Assembly (NCBI GenBank): GCA_009777735.1
Contig: WRLF01000005.1
Span: 1-64,000, forward strand
DNA: 64,000 nucleotides
Direction: 5' to 3'
Source of the DNA: Treponema sp.
GTDB taxonomy: Bacteria; Spirochaetota; Spirochaetia; Treponematales; Breznakiellaceae
Shown here: positions 44,604 through 53,300 of the stretch, in pieces
How the letters are laid out: each line of letters begins with the position of its first letter
How positions within the stretch are numbered: position 1 is the stretch's first letter
Notes under the pieces: generated by a model
Database searches by the model: none
Seen by the model: only the letters and a program-made list of their open reading frames with translations
Told to the model about the DNA's origin: nothing
Program-made: the position numbers and the translations under genes

Positions 44604-46271
44604 CTAATACTGTACCCTTAACGAAACAGGAATGCCAAATTCAATAACCCCGGCTCTATGGGTGTTAATTTCCCTTTGCCCCTGGATAATCCTCTGATGC
44701 GCGAATGATGATAAACGCAAATCCAGACCGCCCCGGAGAGTACCTCTGACCCTGTCATTGCTTATGCTGAAAACATCACAGGATACGCCCAGATAAGCCC
44801 CCAGATAATGGGTATAGCTGACCGGGTTATCCCCTTCATCCCATTGCAGTATGAATACTCCCATCTGGCTGGAAACGGATGCTTCAGCGGATAAAGTTTC
44901 GTTCACCGCATACCGTGCGCCCAGCGCGTTAAAAATACCGGTATACTGCTCTCTGCGGTTTTCCCCGCCGCCGCCGTGGTTTCCAAGCAAGTTGGAATAA
45001 GCCCACCCCTGGCTGAACATACCTTTTTCAAATTCTTCCGTAGTTAACCCGCGCACTCTGGCGTACGTAAAATTGTTGTTTGAGGTGAATGTGAATTTTT
45101 CCAGTCCGGTATAAACAAGACGCAGGTCAATGCCGTGATATATGGGCATCCTGGCTTTGCCGTATTGAGACAGCTCACGATCAGGATCACTGTTGTCCAC
45201 AGTGGTTACTAAATACAAAGTGTTCGTCCACGTCTGGAACAGCCCTGAATACCCGACTGAAACACCCAGATCTTCAAGAGGAGAAAAGTTTGCATACAAT
45301 CCGTAGGCATGGTTTGTTTTCCTTTCTTCAATGCTGTTTGACGGATTGGGTGCGGTCAATTTTGTGAGGAACGATTCGGTATATTTATAAACCGCAGCGA
45401 AAGATATAAAATCGGCGATTTGCGCACCTTCTACCCTGACTCCAAAATTAATGCCCCCTATGGCGGCCGGATCATGTACATTATCCCAAAGTATCGCCCT
45501 CATATCTTCACCCCGATCAGAATTAAAAGGATCATTTGTGGGTACGGAATCGTTTTCGAATAAACCGCCGGTGGCAAGAGTAACGGTAAACGGATGAAAT
45601 ACAAAATCGGTCAGGATATTGAGGTTCCTGCGGATATTAAAACCTACCGGCATGAACAAGTCGGCGGTATCCGTGCTGTAAAAACTTACAAAACCAAAAT
45701 CATCGCCCATGGCATCATAACCGTAGGGGAATCCTGCCGTTGTGTCAAAATTATTGCCAAAAACAAAGTTCCCGTTTTTTCTCCAGACGGGATACAAAAC
45801 ACCAAAACTCCCGACGTATGCTTTCAGGAAGCCATCAAAGTTGTTAAATCGGGGGAGCTGTCCGCCCTGGCCGGTGTTGCCGGCAAGAACACGAAGATCA
45901 AACGTATCAAACAGTGAGTTGAACCGCAGCCATGCAGACCAATCAACATCTCTATGTGAGGAATCGTCGGTTGACATCCGCAACTGCATGGATCCGCCCA
46001 GATTTTCGGCGTTGTAGGCAAAGCCCACCCTGCCCTTGATGCCGTCGTCAAACGCAGAACTCTGGAAAAATTTACTTTGTCCAAGCCCCTGGTAACGGTA
46101 TGGGCTGCCGGCAATATCAGGCGTTTTGCATGTATAGTCACCGGTATATCTCCTGATATACATGGCATCGACAACACCGTCCACTGTCACCGAAAATACA
46201 CTGTCCTCATCTGCGCTGAGAAATGCGGGAATTAAGGTGCAAAAAGCAATTACGAACACAATCTTTTTCAT
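44604..46271 (-). CDS. Putative outer-membrane beta-barrel protein, copy 3
   Basis: 555 aa, same family as 35085 and 36865. The signal peptide ends near 'PAFLSA-DED'. Family landmarks are 'PYRYQGLGQSKFFQSSAF', 'FDLRVLAGNTGQGG', 'IYHGIDLRLVYTGLEKFTFT', 'SNNNFTYARVRG' and 'EQYTGIFNALGARYAVNE'. The C-terminus is 'VSLRVQY', ending in tyrosine as expected for a barrel. The ATG at 46271 has AGGAG 6 nt upstream; the adjacent ATG at 46274 is rather close to it. It lies between a beta-helix lipoprotein and a FIVAR lipoprotein gene. Confidence 0.65.
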   Translation of the reverse strand: MKKIVFVIAFCTLIPAFLSADEDSVFSVTVDGVVDAMYIRRYTGDYTCKTPDIAGSPYRYQGLGQSKFFQSSAFDDGIKGRVGFAYNAENLGGSMQLRMSTDDSSHRDVDWSAWLRFNSLFDTFDLRVLAGNTGQGGQLPRFNNFDGFLKAYVGSFGVLYPVWRKNGNFVFGNNFDTTAGFPYGYDAMGDDFGFVSFYSTDTADLFMPVGFNIRRNLNILTDFVFHPFTVTLATGGLFENDSVPTNDPFNSDRGEDMRAILWDNVHDPAAIGGINFGVRVEGAQIADFISFAAVYKYTESFLTKLTAPNPSNSIEERKTNHAYGLYANFSPLEDLGVSVGYSGLFQTWTNTLYLVTTVDNSDPDRELSQYGKARMPIYHGIDLRLVYTGLEKFTFTSNNNFTYARVRGLTTEEFEKGMFSQGWAYSNLLGNHGGGGENRREQYTGIFNALGARYAVNETLSAEASVSSQMGVFILQWDEGDNPVSYTHYLGAYLGVSCDVFSISNDRVRGTLRGGLDLRLSSFAHQRIIQGQREINTHRAGVIEFGIPVSLRVQY

Positions 46272-46306
46272 CATTTTCTCCTTATCTAAAAATTTTAGCC
46301 CCTAAA

Positions 46307-48970
46307 TTATCGGGTGGGGTCGTATCTGGCATGGTCAAAATACCCCTGACTTGCACCGACCGCGGGCGGGTTTGTAATTGGATAACCAAAGAAACACAGC
46401 ATCTGCGCATTCGCTGCGGGAACACTGGGAATGTTCCCTACGGTCCTGTCCATTGTCCGGAAACCATCGTTCCAGCCGCCGTCTATGGTTGGGCCGGCTG
46501 TGCCGGGAATAACCATGCCTACCCGTAAAGCATTCAACGCTGCCTGATCAACGGGCATGAACAGGCTGGCACGGTTGCGCAGCCGTTCCCTGCTGGTAAA
46601 TGCCGCAAGCCTGTCAGGATCATTGTTGTTTTGATCCGTGTCGGCAAAAACCGTATTGCGCTGCTGGCGAAGCACCGCATACATACCCGGCTCCGAAATT
46701 TTCAGCCGGGGGTTGAACCAGCGGTTTCCAAACTGCGTTGTCAGTTCCTCAATGGCCATACCGGCGCCGTTTCTGATGCGGGTATAATCGCCCACAGCCG
46801 GGTTCTCGCGGTAGGCCCATAATACATTGTTTCTGAAGCCCGATGCCGGATTGATGATAAACCCGTCAGGGTGGCCGCTGCCTGACTGCCCATAAGACAG
46901 GTGCAAAATGCCGTCTCCGGCCTTGAGTATGATATTATTATAAAAACGGACATATTTGCTCACCGCTGCTGCTGCGTTATGCCCGACCAAGCCGACCGAA
47001 TTAACATTAGGCCCGATAAAAAATGTATTGTTGTAAATCAGGGGGACGTTGGCATGGGCCGTTGTACCCGTATACGTGTAGTGGAAAATATTCTGACCGT
47101 TATTCCAGCTTGTGTATGAATTCGCATTTGTGTTGACAGGAGGCGCGTCAGGAGGGGCAAAACCGTCATTCTGGAGCGCGTGCATGAACCTGGTACCGGC
47201 GCCGTCATTGGCGCTGATATTGTAGCGGAAAATACCGTTGGACGTGCCCATCATAAGCAGCGACCCGCCGGCATTGTGGTGGCTGTAGTTGTACTGGTAA
47301 ATTGTTTCATTCGAGTTGATATCAATGTCCCAGGCTTCACCGTCATTCCAGCCATACACCGTGCCGTAGGCCTCGTTAAACTGGAACAGGGTGTAGCGGG
47401 AGTTCATCGCCCAGCATGCCGCAAAATTCCCCGTGCCGTGGTTGGGCGCAGCGCTTGTTTCCTTGAAAACATTGTGCTCAATTCTGCTCCATTCGGAGGG
47501 GTTGCCTCTCGTAGAACTGATTACCAGACCGTCGCCGAAAATATCTTCGATATAGTTTCCGATAAAATTATTCAGCTTGCTCATATACCGGTCGCTTGTA
47601 TACGTCCGTATACCCATGTATGAGGCGCGCCGGACAATATTATGCTGCACTGTTGATTCGGTAAATGATACGGCAATTCCCCCGCCGGCTTTACCCGGCC
47701 GGCCGTTATCAAAACCAAAATAATTGTGCCGCCAGTCCGCCGCAATATCCTGGTTGTTGCTGTGCAGGCTCTGAATGTCATGGGCATAGATATGCTCAAT
47801 CAATATTCCGGTAATGGGTACTTCGTTATAGTCTGCGCGCACATAGACTCCGTATAAGGGTTTGGGAACCCCAAAGTGCGGTTCTCTTGAGTCATAAGCC
47901 CCAATTATTGATGGGTATCTTGATGTATTGTAGCTCCATTTGAGCCAGTGCCGTTCGCGCAGACCCGGAATCTCCGCAAGAAAGGGGAAGTCAAAGCTGT
48001 TCGTAACCTCTATGTTACGGATATGCCAGTGCGACTGGTCATTCATGTGTATGGCGCCTGAGTTCGCGTACGGGTTATCGCCATCTATGTAGGGCGTCCC
48101 GTTACCGTTAATAATGGGGCGAATATCGGCGCTGTAGTAAACGGCTTTGATAATATCGTCTTCTTTTTCTACCCTGTAGAGGTCTATTACAATGGGCCGA
48201 CCAGGAGCGCCTTCGCCACGGGGGCGGAGCATCCCGCCGTTGCCCCGTTCATTCCTTTGCTGTACAAAGTTGTCCCTCGTTACGGAGACGCCGTTCCACG
48301 TGCTGTTTGCTTCCAATAGAATATGATCGCCAGGCAGGAACTCGGGGTGGTGGTTTACCCTCGTCAATGTCTTCCAGGCTGACAGGGGGCTTAAACCGTC
48401 ATTTTCGTCATCCCCGTTTTCCCAGTCAATGAAGTACGTTCTGGCCCCCTGCACAGTCGTTCTGCCGCGTGACTGCAATGTACCGGTTCCCTGGCTCTCT
48501 GTCAGGCCGCTGAATGAAGAGGACTGCCGGACTGCCGAAACCGCTTCGTCTTCTCCCCGGCTGGCAACGACAACAGCGCTGTACCATTCTCCCGGATTCC
48601 CCGCAAAATTATATTCTATGCCGCTAAGTCTTTCTGTTACCAGAACATAATCCTGACGAATGCGGGCGGCCTCGTTCACAATGCCCTCGGCGAAATATAC
48701 GGTATATGTTACATTGTTGCCGGGAGATGCAGGGGTAAAACTGAACCGGATCCGGTCTCTGTCGTATGGCCCTCCGCCCTGTATATCCCCGGAAAATGTC
48801 AGAACCGGCGCGGCGGTAAAAACACCGGACAAACTCGGCCCTTCCGGATCAGTTAACGGAAAAGCCACATTCCCGGTTACCAGACCGTCCACAAGACAAC
48901 CGGTACATACCAATACCGCGGCAAGCGTGAACAAACCCGGCATCTGCCGTCTCCAACGCATTTTTTTCAT
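46307..48970 (-). CDS. Beta-helix lipoprotein, polysaccharide lyase-like (paralogue)
   Basis: 887 aa. Lipobox 'VCTGC' gives Cys25. One N-terminal sandwich repeat ('VLTFSGDIQGGGPYDRDRI' to 'WYSAVVVAS') precedes the right-handed beta-helix domain with 'YFIDWENGDDENDGLSP', 'LPGDHILLEANSTWNGV', 'DGEAWDIDINSNETIYQYNY' and 'YNNTFFIGPN'. It is a close paralogue of 31399-35058 that lacks three of the four sandwich repeats, so the lyase-like domain is the conserved functional part. GGGAGTG precedes the ATG. It is the first gene of the minus-strand cluster, with a promoter and half TTGCAC site upstream. An extracellular lyase or glycosidase acting on surface polysaccharide is likely, but activity is not proven. 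Confidence 0.75.
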   Translation of the reverse strand: MKKMRWRRQMPGLFTLAAVLVCTGCLVDGLVTGNVAFPLTDPEGPSLSGVFTAAPVLTFSGDIQGGGPYDRDRIRFSFTPASPGNNVTYTVYFAEGIVNEAARIRQDYVLVTERLSGIEYNFAGNPGEWYSAVVVASRGEDEAVSAVRQSSSFSGLTESQGTGTLQSRGRTTVQGARTYFIDWENGDDENDGLSPLSAWKTLTRVNHHPEFLPGDHILLEANSTWNGVSVTRDNFVQQRNERGNGGMLRPRGEGAPGRPIVIDLYRVEKEDDIIKAVYYSADIRPIINGNGTPYIDGDNPYANSGAIHMNDQSHWHIRNIEVTNSFDFPFLAEIPGLRERHWLKWSYNTSRYPSIIGAYDSREPHFGVPKPLYGVYVRADYNEVPITGILIEHIYAHDIQSLHSNNQDIAADWRHNYFGFDNGRPGKAGGGIAVSFTESTVQHNIVRRASYMGIRTYTSDRYMSKLNNFIGNYIEDIFGDGLVISSTRGNPSEWSRIEHNVFKETSAAPNHGTGNFAACWAMNSRYTLFQFNEAYGTVYGWNDGEAWDIDINSNETIYQYNYSHHNAGGSLLMMGTSNGIFRYNISANDGAGTRFMHALQNDGFAPPDAPPVNTNANSYTSWNNGQNIFHYTYTGTTAHANVPLIYNNTFFIGPNVNSVGLVGHNAAAAVSKYVRFYNNIILKAGDGILHLSYGQSGSGHPDGFIINPASGFRNNVLWAYRENPAVGDYTRIRNGAGMAIEELTTQFGNRWFNPRLKISEPGMYAVLRQQRNTVFADTDQNNNDPDRLAAFTSRERLRNRASLFMPVDQAALNALRVGMVIPGTAGPTIDGGWNDGFRTMDRTVGNIPSVPAANAQMLCFFGYPITNPPAVGASQGYFDHARYDPTR

Positions 48971-49003
48971 AAAAACACTCCCGAATAACAGTAATGTGCC
49001 TAT

Positions 49004-49057
49004 AATATAATATGGTTATGAAAAAAAACAATTACATATTTTCAGGTAAGGGTGCAA
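49004..49057 (-). promoter_or_regulatory. Promoter and partial TTGCAC site of the minus-strand beta-helix cluster
   Basis: -10 TATATT (49004-49009) and -35 TTGTTT (49026-49031) are 16 bp apart on the minus strand. The -35 is abutted by ATGTAA (49032-49037), and TTGCAC (49052-49057) lies 20 bp further upstream. The sequence between them ('CCTTACCTGAAAAT') resembles the spacer at 54078-54104. Confidence 0.5.
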
Positions 49058-49152
49058 TTTCTTTGTTTTCGAGGAATTTCACACGGTGGACACGGAGGAA
49101 TGAAGAAATTTGGGGAGAAAAAATAGTGTGCTGTTAATGGGGGGGATGCATA

Positions 49153-50016
49153 CTATCCGGCGCTAACCGCTGAAAACTGCTCCAACGATTGTACTTTATC
49201 AAGATCAAGCCCTGTAGCAGAAACAACTGTCTCCGGAGGAAACCCGAGGTTGAGCAGATTCCGGGCAATGTCAAACGCCTTGCGTTCCTCACCTCTGGCT
49301 TCCCACTCTGCCGTCATACCAGCATCTTCAAGTACTTTTGCAAGAGTTAATTTTGCTTTCCCCATTTGAATTTCCTCCTGTATTACCCTGCTATTTGTCA
49401 TATAAACTGCATTTAGATATGCCTGTATTCGGGCATCTTTATCTTTACTTGCGGCTTCAGCGCTTATCTGCCTGAAAACATTAAGATCCAGCCGGTTATA
49501 CAGGCTTTTAAGCCATATATTATCCTTGGCCAGCAGCTTACGATTATCAATTATCTGTATCGGCAGTATGTCGCCTGATACAGTATAAATCCCTGGACCG
49601 GTTTTTTCAACCTTATATCCGCGGACTTCTTTTAAGTGTTTCAACAATTTTGCAGGATAGCGGCTTTGGACAAACGATACTGTCAAGCCGGTTACCGGAT
49701 TTTTTTTTAATGAAGCATACAGACAGGCATAGCCGTAGACTTTGTAGAAATCGGCTACCGAGATATAATCGCTGGGGCTTTTGTATTCCAGCAGATTTGC
49801 CTCCCTGAAGATGGCGGCAATGTTCTTTTTAATGACGACATTTTTTGCCTTTTTGATAACAACACAGTCGATTCGCAGCGGTTCGGAGGTTAGCTGGCAT
49901 TCGGGAATGAACTCAAGTATGTCCCTGTAAGCTTCCAATTCCATCTGCAGTGCTTCAACAAATGCTGGGTGCCATGGAATTCGTTCCTGTTTACCGTCAT
50001 GTTTTTCTGTTTCCAT
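49153..50016 (-). CDS. Rpn/PD-(D/E)XK nuclease family protein
   Basis: 287 aa. The N-terminal half contains a plausible PD-(D/E)XK core: 'LRIDCVVIKK' (the Asp) and 'ANLLEYKSP' (the E-x-K), as in the Rpn recombination-promoting nuclease/putative transposase family. The C-terminus 'FPPETVVSATGLDLDKVQSL' is the helical repeat common at the end of these proteins. Families like this are present in many copies in gut spirochaetes. The gene separates the minus-strand beta-helix cluster from the third FIVAR lipoprotein and could mark a rearrangement point. No terminal repeats are seen, so mobility is not supported. The role is unknown. Confidence 0.65.
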   Translation of the reverse strand: METEKHDGKQERIPWHPAFVEALQMELEAYRDILEFIPECQLTSEPLRIDCVVIKKAKNVVIKKNIAAIFREANLLEYKSPSDYISVADFYKVYGYACLYASLKKNPVTGLTVSFVQSRYPAKLLKHLKEVRGYKVEKTGPGIYTVSGDILPIQIIDNRKLLAKDNIWLKSLYNRLDLNVFRQISAEAASKDKDARIQAYLNAVYMTNSRVIQEEIQMGKAKLTLAKVLEDAGMTAEWEARGEERKAFDIARNLLNLGFPPETVVSATGLDLDKVQSLEQFSAVSAG

Positions 50017-50069
50017 ATACTATATATGGCGGGAAAAGCCGTTTTGCTTTAGTGTCAAGATTTTTTTCG

Positions 50070-50183
50070 TTAAGATTGTGCTTGTTCTTTTTTATCCAGG
50101 TAGGGTTTTATAGCTAAACCGAATATGCTAAATGCGATTGACAGGCACATAATGCCTATGATGACATACAGCGTAATTTCCAT
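50070..50183 (-). CDS. Possible 37-aa single-pass membrane peptide
   Basis: A short reading frame encodes 'MEITLYVIIGIMCLSIAFSI' followed by a charged C-terminal tail ending 'KKEQAQS'. One hydrophobic helix spans about residues 5-27. GAGGAG lies 11 nt before the ATG, which is good for so short a gene. It lies between the terminator of the 50352 lipoprotein gene and the Rpn gene. No family is recognised; an accessory membrane peptide or a chance frame are both possible. Confidence 0.4.
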   Translation of the reverse strand: MEITLYVIIGIMCLSIAFSIFGLAIKPYLDKKEQAQS

Positions 50184-50185
50184 AG

Positions 50186-50299
50186 CTATTTATTCTCCTC
50201 GTATGTAATGACCAGCACAGTTCCTATTATCGCACTGACTATCGAGATAAGCAACCCCGCTGCAAAAATAGTGGCGTGAGAAATGTCCCATCGTATAAC
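50186..50299 (-). other. Possible second short membrane peptide frame, start unclear
   Basis: Directly upstream of the 37-aa peptide, a frame ends 'LLISIVSAIIGTVLVITYEE' plus 'NK', with the stop at 50186-50188. Its 3' end contains the GAGGAG that serves the next peptide, suggesting coupling. There is no in-frame ATG or GTG after the terminator hairpin; only a TTG (about 22 codons) or an ATT. The rest of 50017-50351 contains only this frame, the 37-aa peptide and the terminator. Confidence 0.2.
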
Positions 50300-50332
50300 A
50301 AAAAAAGCCGCCCGGCGATGCGGGCGGCTTTT
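50300..50332 (-). terminator. Rho-independent terminator of the 50352-54029 lipoprotein gene
   Basis: Minus-strand transcript forms a perfect GC stem, GCCGCCCG / CGGGCGGC, with a 6-nt loop, followed by seven T residues (50300-50306). It begins about 20 nt after the stop codon of the lipoprotein gene. Confidence 0.9.
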
Positions 50333-50351
50333 AAGAAAGTGTGTCTGGTAT

Positions 50352-53300
50352 CTAATTCTCCCAGTTGTTGGGGACAAAGGACGGTATATTGATAGAACCC
50401 CCGTTATTATTGTTAGCGCCGCCGACAGCCCTTACCCCCTCGGCAAACAGAAGGAAATCATCGTCCATGTCTCCGTTCTTCCAAAGGTGATCATTTTGGG
50501 TCAAAGTCAATGCGTTATTATTCTGCCTATTTGTATTCGAACGGTTCATGACAATTTGATGCGCCTTCACACCATTTGCCGAAACACTTTGGGTATTGCC
50601 CTGTATCCTCCCGCCGGTTTTCTGGAGTGTACCGCGCATAGCTATACCACCTGCAGAATGCGTGGTTCTTGTACCTACGGTACCGCTTACAGCATTGTTT
50701 TGTATCGCCCCGCCGGTCATATAAACACCATACATATTACTCCGGCCTTGCTGTCCGGCTGCATTTGAAGCATTGGCAAACCCTGCTATTCCGCCGGCAT
50801 GACTATAAGGATCAGTAGTGGTAGTCAAACCGCTGGTAAGAGTTGCCGCATTATTGCTGACTTCCCCGTCATGCATCACGAAAAAGGCTTTGATGAACAG
50901 GGCAATACCGGCTGCACATACATGATTACTTGTAATATCAAGATTATTCCCCGTTACTTTTCCGCTGTTCATAATGAAATAGGCTTCACCGCCATTTTCT
51001 ACTGCGCCGTCGCCTGACCAGAGATCAACACCTGCCGCGCCCTCGCCGCGCCTGAAATTTTTGCGAATTTCTCCGCCGTTCAGTATCAGTTTGCCGCCAT
51101 CTGCCACCATGATTAACGCCGCATTATTGGGAATACCGGAGGTTAAGCCCTGGTTTTCGTGTTCAATGGCTACATTATCTTCGATAATTAAGGTGATGCC
51201 GTTTCTGATTCTCAGGGCGGAACCGTTTCCGGTTACGGTTATCACGTTTTCACCCGTGCCTGCCGCGCTGGCAAGAACAATGGTAAAGCTGCGGTCGGGG
51301 GCGCGCACAACATTATTGCCTGAAGAAGTATCAACGGAGAACTCTGCTGCGGAAAAAGATTCTGTACCCGCAAATGTTTGGTCGGCTCCCAGCACGATGG
51401 TGTAGGTAGTGCCGTGGGTACCGGTAGGAATATTAGTAGCTGCGTTCGCAACAAGCCAGTCGATGGCTTCCTGGTAGAGAAGGTTATTTGCGCTGGCGGT
51501 AAAGCCGTCTACCGGAGTACCGTTGAGGTAGAAACCTGCCGTGCTTGGGTTAGTCTCGGTTTTGGACACGAGGTTCCGCACAATGAACTCTTGCATGGTT
51601 CCCCTCAGCGGATTGCCGCCCCGGTCACTGGCTACCGTCTCATCGGTCAAGGCCAGGCGGAGAATTTCGCCGAAACCGGCGTTTCCACTCACGGTCAGAT
51701 TCCAGGTATTGCTGTAAACCCCGCCTGCCGAAGTTGCGTTGCTGACGGTTCTGGTTGTCATAGATCTGTCCAGTATAGGTGCGGTATTACCGCTTACCTG
51801 CCCTACCCGGACGGCGGGCTGGTTGTTCACTTTTACTGAAAAAGATCCCGTTTTGGTTGTATCAATCCTCACCGGTTCGCTGAATGTTACCTGTATCACG
51901 TTGGCTGCCGTAACCGATGCGCGGGTAATCCACGGGCTGTCGGTATTCGTAATATTGTTTGTTATTGTTGCGTTCGCGATAGGATCGGCGCCCTGACTGG
52001 TTGTTGCACTGACAATTGAACCTGTTGTGGGACTGTAACTGATGGTGAGAGCGCCTGATTGTCCGATAGGATCATCAGGATGCAGGGTAAATGTTACTGT
52101 TGAACCGCTTATGGCAGCACTATCGATGCGGCGCACATTTCCGGCAAAGTTAATCGAAAATCCGTTTGCCGGGTTGGCGGAGCTTACCGCTTCATTGAAT
52201 ACCAGTTCCACAGTGTAGGTAAATTTATCATTGGCATTTGCGAGGATCGTTTGTGCGCTGGCAAATATCGGCCCGGCAGTAACCCATGTTCCCTGCCTTT
52301 TAGCCGCATTGAATGTTCCGGTGGCGCCGGATAGTACGGTTAATGCATCAGATAATTCAGCAGCAGTGGGCGACTCAGTGGCAAGCGTTGCCGCATTGTA
52401 AGTGCCGGCACTACCGGCTGTGCCACCGGTTACGGTTAATTTTTCGGCCAGAGCATCTGCTGTGTCAATAGCCGAAGTATAGGCAGCTCTGGCACCGGCG
52501 CTCACAAACCACACGCCTTCTAGAACATCATTCGCGTTATCTGCGGTTTCGGTTATTGATGCCAGGTTTAATTTCGCTGCCGCTACTGCTTCACGCAGCG
52601 GATTGCGGTCGTTGGCGTTGTACAACTCAATGCTGTATGCCCCTACATTGTTCTGGGATCCGTTTCTGCCGGTAATACTGAACCGGAAATACCGGGCGGT
52701 ATGCATTTGGCTAAAGAGGAAGTGGTAACCTATTGCGCCTGCATTGGTAGGGCCGGGCAGAACAGTTATACGTGATGTTTCGTCATGGGCCATTACCCAC
52801 GTATTCCCGTCATCGCTTGCTTCAATACTAAATGAAGTCATCCATGAAGCTGTAGCGCCTGAAGCAAAAATCCATGCGGCGTTCACCGGTACGGGTTGGG
52901 CAAACTCCAGAGCCAGGCGGATGGGGTTTGTTGCGGGAGTGGGAGAATTATTTGCAGGCAGGCTGCCGGCGGCAGTTTGCCACCTGTTGGCATCGGTGTC
53001 GCCTGCTCTGTTTCCGTTCACTGCGTTTGCGGCGCGGAAATTTGTTGCATGTTCTGTTGCAGCAGTGGCAATCACCGATGAATACCAGGGGGCAATGTTC
53101 GTGTAAGCCGGGGCTGCCGGGACCAGGTTAATATTGGCTGTGCCGCCTGTTTCGGTTACAGAAACGGTCTGTCTTTCAGTTTCTGCGCCAAACTTTTGCT
53201 CGACTATTATATTCTGGCCGATGAATGAGGATGAGATGTTCACTTCGTAGGCAGAAGCTCTCGTATGATTAGTGGATGTATTTGTTGTTGTCTCTGTTAG

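Noticed and set aside
46285-46298. Palindrome ctaaaa/ttttag as a terminator
   Set aside because: Six A-T-rich pairs without a GC stem; too weak to be a terminator, and it lies in a short gap within one operon.
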